Below, in pieces: positions 7,461 through 14,443 of a stretch of 14,443 bases of DNA. The notes under the pieces were generated by a model. It worked only from the letters and a program-made list of their open reading frames with translations, ran no database searches and was not told the origin of the DNA. The translations under genes and the position numbers were made by a program. Position 1 is the first letter of the stretch; each line of letters opens with the position of its first letter. The DNA comes from Bacteroidota bacterium (lineage in GTDB: Bacteria > Bacteroidota > Bacteroidia > Chitinophagales > Chitinophagaceae): assembly GCA_023440945.1 (NCBI GenBank), contig JAEZRL010000064.1:1-14443 (forward strand), written 5' to 3'.

Positions 7461-8702
7461 TTAATAAGGTGATTTGATGAATGTGCTGCAACCACTCACT
7501 GCCATGTTCCTGATATTTTCTTTTACATTATCGCTCAATGCAGAAAAGATCTTTCTTTGACAAAAAGGACAATTGTGAACATCTCCATCCGTATCTGCAT
7601 ATACATAATGACGGCCACTTCCGCCACATCCAACACGTCTGCTGTAAAACCCATGATACACTATTAAAGGAAAGGATTGGTACAATTTATTGTAGTTATA
7701 TTCCGTATAAAAATTCTCAAGTACTGTAATATGATCTTCATCTAAGAAAACATCTTTGCCGGAATAATGCCCTACTGCCCGTGGTTCCAAAACCTGTATA
7801 AATGATACGCCCCATTGTCGCGCCATTTCAGCATAAGCGTTGAGATTAAGTTTTGTTATAAATTCTTTTGTTGCACATAATGATAAGCAGGTAACAAGAT
7901 TCTGCTCTCTTGCATTCATAACTGCTTTTTCAGCCCATTCAAAAGCATTTTTATTTCCACGGAATTTATTATGTACTTCGGGAATGTAATGATCTAGGCT
8001 TACAATAATACCTGTAAGTCCTTCAAGCTTCAATCTTAAAGCCCGCTCTTTTGTGAAATGATACCCTGAAGTGTAGAGCCAGACTTCTGTGCCTTTCCGG
8101 ATTGTTTTTAAAATATAAAGTATATCATTAAACCTGTTCAACGGTTCTCCTCCGCTTAGCTGAACTTGTGTGATACCAATTTCCTGAAATGAATGAATGA
8201 TTTTAATGAGATCTTCCCTGCTAAGTGTTTCTTTCTGATTCAAAACTTCCCATTCAAAACAATGTTCACATTTATAACCACATTTTTTTGTAATGCCGAA
8301 AAGAAGATTATCTAATGTTACCTCATTTGAATCGCTATCAAGTTTTTTTATATTATTTGATATGTACCGATTAAATGCTTTTGAAGGCCAGCCAGGTGCG
8401 TTGAAACTGAAATAATATTTTCCATCAACTTTGGCATACTTAATAACAGGGTAATTTCCGCGAAGACTGGTACGTAATTTTTTTAAAGATTTGAAGGATT
8501 TGAACGCAGTAAATGGATTCTTATAATGATATAATGCCATCCATAAAACATTCAGCCAAATGCCTATCTGAATGATGGTTTTATGCGATCCAAATACGAT
8601 GGTTGAAGATGAATTTTGAGCCTCAGGATGAAGAAAAGTGTCTTCCGGTTTATCCGTTGTTCTTAAGGATAATACTTCTTTAGAAATAGCGGGGTATGGC
8701 AT
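7461..8702 (-). CDS. Radical SAM protein with twitch/SPASM-like C-terminus
   Basis: This is a 413-residue radical SAM enzyme. The cluster-binding CxxxCxxC motif is C141, C145 and C148 (CGYKCEHC), followed by the SAM-binding LSGGEPL at 182-188. Near the C-terminus, C359 and C378 fit the auxiliary-cluster pattern Cx9-15Gx4C (with G373). C381 and C405 are possible further ligands, suggesting one extra 4Fe-4S cluster of the twitch type. Residues 42-60 are hydrophobic and may touch the membrane. SPASM/twitch enzymes often modify peptides, but no precursor peptide gene or peptide-recognition domain is visible here. The gene is first in a tight run with an AlkB-type hydroxylase, two lipoproteins and a sulfotransferase. 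A lipid or other envelope substrate is therefore as likely as a peptide; this is inference. The ATG at 8702 follows a 57-bp gap. Confidence 0.85.
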   Translation of the reverse strand: MPYPAISKEVLSLRTTDKPEDTFLHPEAQNSSSTIVFGSHKTIIQIGIWLNVLWMALYHYKNPFTAFKSFKSLKKLRTSLRGNYPVIKYAKVDGKYYFSFNAPGWPSKAFNRYISNNIKKLDSDSNEVTLDNLLFGITKKCGYKCEHCFEWEVLNQKETLSREDLIKIIHSFQEIGITQVQLSGGEPLNRFNDILYILKTIRKGTEVWLYTSGYHFTKERALRLKLEGLTGIIVSLDHYIPEVHNKFRGNKNAFEWAEKAVMNAREQNLVTCLSLCATKEFITKLNLNAYAEMARQWGVSFIQVLEPRAVGHYSGKDVFLDEDHITVLENFYTEYNYNKLYQSFPLIVYHGFYSRRVGCGGSGRHYVYADTDGDVHNCPFCQRKIFSALSDNVKENIRNMAVSGCSTFIKSPY

Positions 8703-8713
8703 AATGTTTATTG

Positions 8714-8726
8714 AGTATAAGATACT
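8714..8726 (-). promoter_or_regulatory. Short perfect inverted repeat upstream of the radical SAM gene
   Basis: The 5-bp arms agtat and atact flank a 3-base centre, 11 bp upstream of the ATG at 8702. The repeat overlaps TATCTTAT on the minus strand, a 6-of-8 match to the TAnnTTTG -7 element. It sits in the 57-bp gap between the ELWxxDGT gene and the five-gene block, where an operon promoter would be expected. It could be a regulator site or chance in AT-rich DNA. No terminator with a U-run was found in the same gap. Confidence 0.25.
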
Positions 8727-8759
8727 TTATAAGAAGCACAAATGCAAGTGTACCCTGGT

Positions 8760-11735
8760 TTAATTTTGCTTCACCACTTTCAATGTTCGTGCTAAGCCAT
8801 CATGGGTGGTTATTTTTACCAGGTAAATGCTTTGTGCCCACGATTTGGTATCGAAAGAAAACATATTAGAGCCAGGCGATAATTTTTGATCTGCCGATGC
8901 CAGTATTTTTCCCGCATTATCTGTAATGATCATTTGTACCACCTCCTGTTTTTTAACTTCAACAATAAATTGCAACTGGTTACTGAACGGGTTATTTAAC
9001 AATTTTACTTCTATTGCTTTATTCCCTTCTGAAGGTTTAACTGCAGTTATGTTTTCTGCTATTAAAACTTTTGGTTCAAAGCAATCTTCTGCTTTTGCTG
9101 TATACAGTTCCTGGCCATATTGATAGCTGTATCCAGAAAAGAACAAGCGATCATTCACACTGGTTAAATCAGTGAGATTATTAACTCCTTCAAGCGTTTC
9201 ATCTTTTACTTTATGTGTTCCATTTTTTGTACCATCACTTTGCCACAAAGTATCATTCACGATAAAAAATAATTTGTCGTTCACATTTACCATTGAATTA
9301 AAATAAGTACCATCAATGCCGGGAGTGATATTTTTTACAAGATGTGTTGCTTCTCTCGATCCGTTTGATGTCCATAATTCACTGCCATGCTTGCCATCAT
9401 CCGCAAAAAAATACAAAGCTGTGTCACCATTTGTCAAGGCAAAAGGATAAGAACCGGCGGGACCTTTATTGATGTCTTTCACCAGCTTCGTTCCTGCAGA
9501 AGTGCCGTCTGTAGCATATAATTCATTTCCCCTTGCAACGGTAGAGTAAGCATTAAAAAATAATTTATCATTAGCTTGTGCAAAAGCTCCTTGTACAAGT
9601 GCAGCTTTTATGACTTTTGTCCCTGCTTCTGTACCATCTGATACCCATAAGAAAGGTCCATAACCATAATCAGCCGAAAAATAAAGCCTGCCTTTGAAGC
9701 TATATAAGTTGGAGGGATAAGAGCCCTGGTAACCGGGATAAATATCTTTTACGATAGTCGTATTAGCTACTGTACCATCTGTTTTCCATAATTCGGGGCC
9801 GTTTACAAAATCATCGTTCACAAAAAACAAGGTTTTACCAACCGCTGTGATGTTTAAGTTGTAATAAGGCGAAAGATCAGTTTTGATCGGGTAAGTGCCC
9901 GCTGCAGTACCATCGCTTCGCCATAACTCCTGTTGGTAATTCGTATAGTTAAATAGGGTAAAATAAAGAAGATCGTCGGTTGCAGTTATTTGCTGTATAC
10001 TAAAATTATTGAGGTTAAGATGATAGAATAATTTAGTACCTGCTTCCAAACCATTCGTACTCCCAAGATTATAGCCTGTGCTATCTGTTGCAAAGAAATA
10101 AACTCTGTTATTCGATTTCGTGAGAAATCCGGGATAGGAGGAGAAACTGCCAGCGTATATGTCCTTCACAATTTTTGTTCCTGCTTCCCATCCATTTGTT
10201 TTATATAATTCAAAACCTTTTTTTAAGGTACCAGCGGTAAAAATTGTTGTTTCTTTATTTAAAGCCGTGAACTGCCCGGGATAAGAAGGAGAGGTTGTAA
10301 CGCGATTGATGTCTTTAATAAGAACCGTCCCTGCTTCAGTGCCATCACTCTTCCATAACTCAAAACCTTTTTGGGGATCTTTAGCACTGAAAATAAATAT
10401 ACCATGTTTATAAGTTAAATAACTTGGATAAGAACTGTAAATGCCTGTCATAATATCTTTCACCAACACTGTCCCTTCCTTTGTTCCATCACTCTTCCAT
10501 AACTCAAAGCCAAGTGCATTGTTACCAAAAGCAAACATCAGCGTTCCATTCATATTGATCAACCCATAATAACCATTTAAACCACCCGGATTTATGTCTT
10601 TTACCAATACTGTTCCTGCACTTGTACCATCCGTTTTCCATAGTTCAGCATCAGCACCTGCAGGACCAATGGTAAAAAATATAGTTCCGTTTACATTGAT
10701 CATACTGTTTAGATTTGGATAAGAACTTGTAGAACCCGGTATTATGTCTTTAACGAAAGCCACTTTATTGGAAGGATTTAATGCATTGTATTTGCATAAC
10801 TCATATCCGTTATCATCGGTATATCCCTGGAAAAAGAGTGTATTATTTTTTATAGTAAAAGGATGGAAATCTTCACCGCGGTAAAGTGGCACAAAAATAT
10901 TGTCCGGATTATTAACGGCATGTGTTCCAGTTACTGTTCCATCTGATACATAAAGATGACCTAATCCCCTTTCGTTATCATCCACTGAAAAATACAAAAG
11001 CCCATTCAAAGAAGTGAGATTTGAAGCTCCATCAGCACCATTCGAATTAAAATCTCCTAGGGAAAATGTTCCTTCAGCAGTACCATCACTTGTAAATACC
11101 TGGCTATCGTAGCCGTTAACATCAAGAGTGAAAAATAATTTACCATTTACATTCGTCAGCTCTTTTGCATTTTCACTATATGGCGAACTAAAGTCTGCTA
11201 CAAGCACGGTGCCAGCCTCTGTTCCATCCGTTTTCCATAGTTGATCCCTGTAGTTGAAGGAACTACTAATAACAAAATAAAGCGTACCGTTTACATTCGT
11301 TAAGAAAGAAGGATTAGCATCATAGTACGGATTTAAATCTGCTACCAATTGAGTTCCTTGTGCAGTTCCATCGGATGACCATAATTCCTGGCCATGAACG
11401 CCATCTGAAGCTGAGAAATAAATTTTTTTAGCAAACACGGTAATATCGCTGCAATTAGAAGAGTTGATACCGGGATTGATATCTTTAACTAAATAAGTTC
11501 CTTTAAAGCTACCGTCGCTTCGCCATAACTCGTAACCATGAATGCCATCATTGGAGGAAAAATAAAAAACACCGTTCAACTCGGCAAACATATTGAGATC
11601 TGAGTAGGTGTTATTATTAGAATATGAATCTTTGGATTTTTCTATGTCTATAAGACGAATGTTTTGTGCACTTAGCATCGGAGAAATGCAAGAGAATAAA
11701 ACAATTGATTGAATGCCTATAAATAACTTTTTCAT
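8760..11735 (-). CDS. Secreted ELWxxDGT-repeat protein with T9SS sorting domain
   Basis: This is a 991-residue exported protein. A signal peptide covers residues 1-24 (MKKLFIGIQS start, cut near MLSAQN). The body (about 45-880) is about 17 repeats of roughly 47 residues. The unit centre is ELWKSDGTxAGTxLVKDIxPG, often followed by SSYPxxLT and a strand such as NGxLFFxA. Such repeats are known in Bacteroidota surface proteins and probably fold as beta-propeller blades; no catalytic site is visible. The last 80 residues form a type A T9SS sorting domain (about 911-991, ending KVVKQN), with the strand pattern QMIITDNAGKIL and IYLVKITTHDG. The protein is therefore expected to cross the outer membrane and be anchored or released at the surface. 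It follows the DUF4907-like gene by 44 bp. Its ligand or partner is unknown. Confidence 0.9.
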   Translation of the reverse strand: MKKLFIGIQSIVLFSCISPMLSAQNIRLIDIEKSKDSYSNNNTYSDLNMFAELNGVFYFSSNDGIHGYELWRSDGSFKGTYLVKDINPGINSSNCSDITVFAKKIYFSASDGVHGQELWSSDGTAQGTQLVADLNPYYDANPSFLTNVNGTLYFVISSSFNYRDQLWKTDGTEAGTVLVADFSSPYSENAKELTNVNGKLFFTLDVNGYDSQVFTSDGTAEGTFSLGDFNSNGADGASNLTSLNGLLYFSVDDNERGLGHLYVSDGTVTGTHAVNNPDNIFVPLYRGEDFHPFTIKNNTLFFQGYTDDNGYELCKYNALNPSNKVAFVKDIIPGSTSSYPNLNSMINVNGTIFFTIGPAGADAELWKTDGTSAGTVLVKDINPGGLNGYYGLINMNGTLMFAFGNNALGFELWKSDGTKEGTVLVKDIMTGIYSSYPSYLTYKHGIFIFSAKDPQKGFELWKSDGTEAGTVLIKDINRVTTSPSYPGQFTALNKETTIFTAGTLKKGFELYKTNGWEAGTKIVKDIYAGSFSSYPGFLTKSNNRVYFFATDSTGYNLGSTNGLEAGTKLFYHLNLNNFSIQQITATDDLLYFTLFNYTNYQQELWRSDGTAAGTYPIKTDLSPYYNLNITAVGKTLFFVNDDFVNGPELWKTDGTVANTTIVKDIYPGYQGSYPSNLYSFKGRLYFSADYGYGPFLWVSDGTEAGTKVIKAALVQGAFAQANDKLFFNAYSTVARGNELYATDGTSAGTKLVKDINKGPAGSYPFALTNGDTALYFFADDGKHGSELWTSNGSREATHLVKNITPGIDGTYFNSMVNVNDKLFFIVNDTLWQSDGTKNGTHKVKDETLEGVNNLTDLTSVNDRLFFSGYSYQYGQELYTAKAEDCFEPKVLIAENITAVKPSEGNKAIEVKLLNNPFSNQLQFIVEVKKQEVVQMIITDNAGKILASADQKLSPGSNMFSFDTKSWAQSIYLVKITTHDGLARTLKVVKQN
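9100..11600 (-). repeat. ELWxxDGT repeat array (about 17 units)
   Basis: Within the secreted protein, the unit recurs about every 47 codons. Well-kept copies (ELWKTDGTSAGT, ELWKSDGTKEGT, ELWKSDGTEAGT) lie mid-array. Decayed copies include ELCKYNALNPSN (sixth), NLGSTNGLEAGT (eleventh) and a terminal ELYTAKAEDC. The DNA copies are diverged, so this is an old protein repeat rather than a recent DNA tandem array. Limits are approximate. Confidence 0.8.
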
Positions 11736-11779
11736 ATCACTGATTTTATTCGTTTGTAATTGAATTGCTCACAGAATAT

Positions 11780-12145
11780 TTATTGTGCCATCACCTTTCT
11801 TATTTCGCGTTCATTTAGTTTAGGAAGTATTCCTTTTTCCATTTTCAGAATAGAAAGCTTTGCCGCTTTTTCAGTTTGAGATTTATCAGCAAAAACCCTT
11901 TCACCTTCAGGTGAAACAGTCATTAAAATAAAGGCATGAAAAATCGGTTTCTCATTCAATAAAATGTCATACCCATATGCATTATTCGGAGCAGTATAAA
12001 TTTTGTAGGAATAGTTACTGCTAATACTTTCATTCGTTATTTTACCAGAAGACAGTTTATTCATTCCTTGTGAGAATAAGGTAGAAGTAAGAAGAATGTT
12101 AACCGCAAAAGCACCTCCCAGATATTTAAATATTCTTGTTTTCAT
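11780..12145 (-). CDS. Small exported DUF4907-like protein
   Basis: This 121-residue protein has an N-terminal signal peptide (residues 1-26, ending near LFSQG). The mature part has SYKIYTAPNNAYGYDILLNEKPIFHAF followed by FADKSQTEKAAKLSILKMEKG (the first segment spans about residues 46-72 and is interrupted here by no gap). This resembles the Bacteroidota DUF4907 family pattern: a 'GYDI..n.k..ih' strand pair, then a helix in which the final lysines precede a Gly-x-x-Pro. Here the His is followed by AFILMTVSP rather than the usual proline-rich segment. The function of the family is not known to me. It lies 44 bp upstream of the ELWxxDGT gene and may be cotranscribed with it. The family call is from memory. 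Confidence 0.65.
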   Translation of the reverse strand: MKTRIFKYLGGAFAVNILLTSTLFSQGMNKLSSGKITNESISSNYSYKIYTAPNNAYGYDILLNEKPIFHAFILMTVSPEGERVFADKSQTEKAAKLSILKMEKGILPKLNEREIRKVMAQ

Positions 12146-12222
12146 AATTCATGTTTTATGTATTAGGAAATGATTGTAATAGCCGATAATAAGTTGCCTA
12201 ATTCCGGTATTTTCACATAGAA

Positions 12223-12720
12223 CTAATTCCATGCGCTTAAAAATGCAATTGAAACGATCGTTCCTACAATTATCCAAACGCCAACAACAATTAAGGCTGC
12301 AAGACCAAAGCTTTTGCCAATACTTGCCCTGCTTGTTTTAGTTGTACCTGCATTTTTTGCTTTGTTGCCAAATATCATTGCCAGGATACCAAGTGGAATA
12401 GCCACTAAAATGGTGTACCAGGGAATTATCGCAAATACAATTGCTGCAATCCCCAGCCAAAGTGATGCAGAAGCCATTTTATCTGCTTTTGTTGCATCAT
12501 AAATTTTGTGCTGTTTATTCCATTTTCTTATTGCTATACGAAGAGCAATTTTTTGAAAAAACCTGATTCTTTTTGCTTTTACAGAAATAGGTGTTTCGGC
12601 TATTGAACGAATACTGAAAGTTGTATCACTTGCATTAACGGTTTTTAATGGAGTAAAAGAAGCAGGCGATGCAAAAAAGAGGCAGATTAATAAAATTGTA
12701 AATAAGCATTTTCTTTTCAT
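12223..12720 (-). CDS. DUF4190-like membrane protein with signal peptide
   Basis: This is a 165-residue protein from the ATG at 12720, chosen because a clean signal peptide follows (MKRKCLFTILLICLFFASPA). A longer frame to 12798 adds 26 basic and hydrophobic residues without clear purpose. After a linker and a basic stretch (about 53-75, KAKRIRFFQKIALRIAIRKW) come two hydrophobic segments. The first is about 84-116 (SLWLGIAAIVFAIIPWYTIL, then IPLGILAMIFGNKAK). The second is about 133-160 (SFGLAALIVVGVWIIVG). The G-x-x-A-x-x-x-G pattern with short loops and a GNKAK turn is like DUF4190 modules. Function is unknown. It lies between a glycine-zipper protein and a DUF4907-like protein, all on one strand. 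Confidence 0.65.
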   Translation of the reverse strand: MKRKCLFTILLICLFFASPASFTPLKTVNASDTTFSIRSIAETPISVKAKRIRFFQKIALRIAIRKWNKQHKIYDATKADKMASASLWLGIAAIVFAIIPWYTILVAIPLGILAMIFGNKAKNAGTTKTSRASIGKSFGLAALIVVGVWIIVGTIVSIAFLSAWN

Positions 12721-12817
12721 TGCAGTTAGTTTTGAATAATGAAATAACAGGCTCAAAAGGAGTTGCTTTCTTCTCTTGAAAATGAAATGATAAGGCATTT
12801 ATCCCTCCAATAGCAGG

Positions 12818-13225
12818 TCAAAGCGATTCCGAATGCTTTTTCTTAGATGTTCCTCCTATAATTGCACCTGTAATAAGCCCAACAGGAAATGTAATTATTG
12901 CAACATAACCACCTCCTTGTCCTGCAACAATTGGTAATAATCCAATTCCTCCGCCAATCAATGCTCCTTTTAATGCTCCACTAAATCCTCTTCTTGATCC
13001 TGATGAAAATGTGTGAGATTGTAATGAGTGTAACTGATAGTGTTGATCATTCAAGGGGTGTTTTATGTTTAACTCAAAAGGTAACTCCTCGGTTTCATTG
13101 TTTACTTCTCCAGGAAAGGTTTTAATAAATAAAGAATCATTTTGGCTTGTTAATATTTCCTGGCAATAGCAGAAAGAATTTAACAGCAAACAAATAGAGA
13201 ACAATGCAAGGACTAACTTTTTCAC
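12818..13225 (-). CDS. Small exported glycine-zipper protein, GTG start
   Basis: This 135-residue protein begins with a signal peptide (MKKLVLALFSICLLLNSFCY, cut near CYCQE). The C-terminal half is glycine-rich: RGFSGALKGALIGGGIGLLP (about 79-98), then GLITGAIIGGTSKKKHSE. These small-x-x-x-small patterns are typical of glycine-zipper membrane-inserting helices. The start is a GTG (13223-13225). The upstream frame meets TAA without any ATG, and the signal peptide begins exactly here, so GTG is the only sensible start. The downstream gene also carries hydrophobic helices. Function unknown. Confidence 0.7.
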   Translation of the reverse strand: MKKLVLALFSICLLLNSFCYCQEILTSQNDSLFIKTFPGEVNNETEELPFELNIKHPLNDQHYQLHSLQSHTFSSGSRRGFSGALKGALIGGGIGLLPIVAGQGGGYVAIITFPVGLITGAIIGGTSKKKHSESL

Positions 13226-13291
13226 CTTATAAGATTGATGTAAAAGAATGAACTGTTTGAACGATACCTGTATAGCTTATAGCTAACTTGC

Positions 13292-14443
13292 TTATTTTAT
13301 TTTTACTACTTTCTTTTCAACGATTCCCCCTGCAGTTATCAGACGTGCTATGTAAATGCCGGAAGAAAGATCAGCTTTGTTTAAATCAGCTTTTATAATC
13401 CTGCCTTTTTCTGCAAAGCCTTTGAACAAACTTGATATTAGCTTCCCATTCATATCATATAATTCTAAACTTGCAGGCCCTGCTTTAGCTATTTTTATTG
13501 TGAAAGAAACATTGGTGTTAAAAGGATTTGGTGAAACAGTAAGCACATTCTCATCCCCTATTATTTTGTCCGCTTCTGCATTCGAAGATGTTCCGTTTTT
13601 GACTGTTGAATTATTACAACTGCAAAGCTTTGCATCGGTATAAGTTATTGCCAGTGAAGCAAAATTTCGTGGCAGGCAGGCACTGTAACCATTTAAGCAA
13701 ATCTGAACATTATCATCCTCTTTTTCACCACATTTAAAATTTGGAATGGCTGCGTATAAAGCTCTTGCAATGGCATAAATATCTGCACCATGAAAATTGG
13801 TTAATACAGTTAACGTTAACTCTTTATCAGGCTGATAAAACATAACAGACCGATAGCCCGGGGCATTACCATCATGACCAATAAAAGTTTCTGTTTTACT
13901 CATATTGCCTGAGATAAAAATACCATAACCAAGCCTGTCGCCATCTTTATCGGGCACGCTGGAGATAGAATTAAGCATTTTGTTTAAAACCGCTTTACTT
14001 GTTGCACGTCCGCCAAATAAGGCTGAGCTCCATTCCGTTACATCTTTGGCTGTTGAAATAATACCACCGCTTGTAAACTCAAGCGATGAAATAGCCGTAA
14101 AAGGAAAGCGTGAAATATTGGTATAAGCATCGGGAAAAGTTGGCTGACCGGTTGCCAGAAAAATAGGATTGAATGCACTGATATTATCATGTGGAGCAGC
14201 CAATGGGCCACGTCCATTATTCTGTTCTCTTATATCCAGATACATTGATTTTAGCCCAAGCGGTTTAAAAAAACGGTTACGAAAAAAATCTTCTACATGT
14301 TTACCTGTAGCGTTCTCAATAATAGCACCTAAAACAACATAATTCGTACTGGAATAACTTTGAACTTTCCCTGGTTTATTTATCTGGTGTACAAAAGAGA
14401 GAATTTCATAAGGTGTCCAAATGTGTGTAGGTTGAGCAGCAAC
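13292..14443 (-). CDS. Serine beta-lactamase-like hydrolase with T9SS tail, partial (5' end outside window)
   Basis: The frame is open to the right window edge (383 residues seen), so the start and the SxxK nucleophile motif lie outside. Visible marks of the class C beta-lactamase/DD-peptidase fold are YSSTNYVVLGAIIE (about 30-43, at the YxN motif position), FTSGGIISTAKDVTEW (about 123-138) and GHDGNAPGYRS (about 189-199, the HxG form of the KTG box). A linker with several cysteines follows (CGEKEDDNVQICLNGYSAC, then KLCSCNN). The last 80 residues are a type A T9SS sorting domain starting VSPNPFNTNVSFTI and ending KVVKIK. It is therefore a surface or secreted serine hydrolase, perhaps an esterase or peptidase. 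The internal ATG at 14245 is not the true start, because family motifs continue upstream of it. Confidence 0.85.
   Translation of the reverse strand, partial: VAAQPTHIWTPYEILSFVHQINKPGKVQSYSSTNYVVLGAIIENATGKHVEDFFRNRFFKPLGLKSMYLDIREQNNGRGPLAAPHDNISAFNPIFLATGQPTFPDAYTNISRFPFTAISSLEFTSGGIISTAKDVTEWSSALFGGRATSKAVLNKMLNSISSVPDKDGDRLGYGIFISGNMSKTETFIGHDGNAPGYRSVMFYQPDKELTLTVLTNFHGADIYAIARALYAAIPNFKCGEKEDDNVQICLNGYSACLPRNFASLAITYTDAKLCSCNNSTVKNGTSSNAEADKIIGDENVLTVSPNPFNTNVSFTIKIAKAGPASLELYDMNGKLISSLFKGFAEKGRIIKADLNKADLSSGIYIARLITAGGIVEKKVVKIK

Noticed and set aside
8703..8759. Possible small precursor peptide gene next to the radical SAM gene
   Set aside because: The gap is too short and has no start codon with a usable frame and stop.
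12160..12180. Stretch with aatg and ttgtaa resembling one copy of the AraC operator
   Set aside because: The spacing differs by one base, the second half (atacg) is missing and there is no tandem partner.
13273..13285. Inverted repeat tagct-tat-agcta after the serine hydrolase gene, considered as a terminator
   Set aside because: The stem is only 5 bp, AT-rich, and not followed by a U-run on the transcribed strand.
1..14443. tRNA, rRNA, riboswitch, CRISPR array or insertion sequence
   Set aside because: The gaps between genes are all about 100 bp or less, and none shows cloverleaf, spaced repeats, transposase or terminal inverted repeats.

Overview
The window is a compact, AT-rich stretch of a Bacteroidota chromosome, most likely from the Chitinophagaceae/Sphingobacteriia side of the phylum. 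This placement is inferred. The evidence is two proteins ending in type IX secretion (T9SS) sorting domains (SPNPF start, KVVKIK or KVVKQN end), a long ELWxxDGT-repeat protein, an uncharacterised paired lipoprotein family with LSSC lipoboxes, and almost no Shine-Dalgarno sequences. One TAnnTTTG-type -7 element is also present. All 13 genes lie on the minus strand, so the layout is described from right to left, in the direction of transcription. No intergenic gap exceeds about 100 bp. I see no RNA gene, insertion sequence, CRISPR array or attachment site.

Right part (14443 to 8760): a truncated serine beta-lactamase-like hydrolase with a T9SS tail, then three small exported or membrane proteins (a glycine-zipper protein with a GTG start, a DUF4190-like two-helix protein and a DUF4907-like protein). 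After these comes a 991-residue secreted protein made of about 17 ELWxxDGT repeats with a T9SS tail. This is cell-surface and secretion material of unknown specific function.

Middle part (8702 to 1830): a tight five-gene block that looks like one operon. It encodes a radical SAM enzyme with a twitch/SPASM-like C-terminus, an AlkB-family di-iron alkane hydroxylase, two tandem paralogous large lipoproteins and a PAPS-type sulfotransferase. Two of its junctions are 4-bp ATGA overlaps and the others are 6 and 32 bp. Hydroxylase plus sulfotransferase suggests oxidation of an aliphatic substrate followed by sulfation, with the lipoproteins as an envelope component. I do not know of a described system with this composition, and it is the most interesting item in the window.

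Left part (1768 to 1): an AraC-family regulator followed by two NTF2/SnoaL-like proteins; the second runs off the window. The 99-bp gap after the regulator holds two tandem 21-bp direct repeats at an exact 21-bp period. They lie just upstream of a TAnnTTTG -7 element, which is the classical layout of an AraC-type activator site driving the two SnoaL-like genes.
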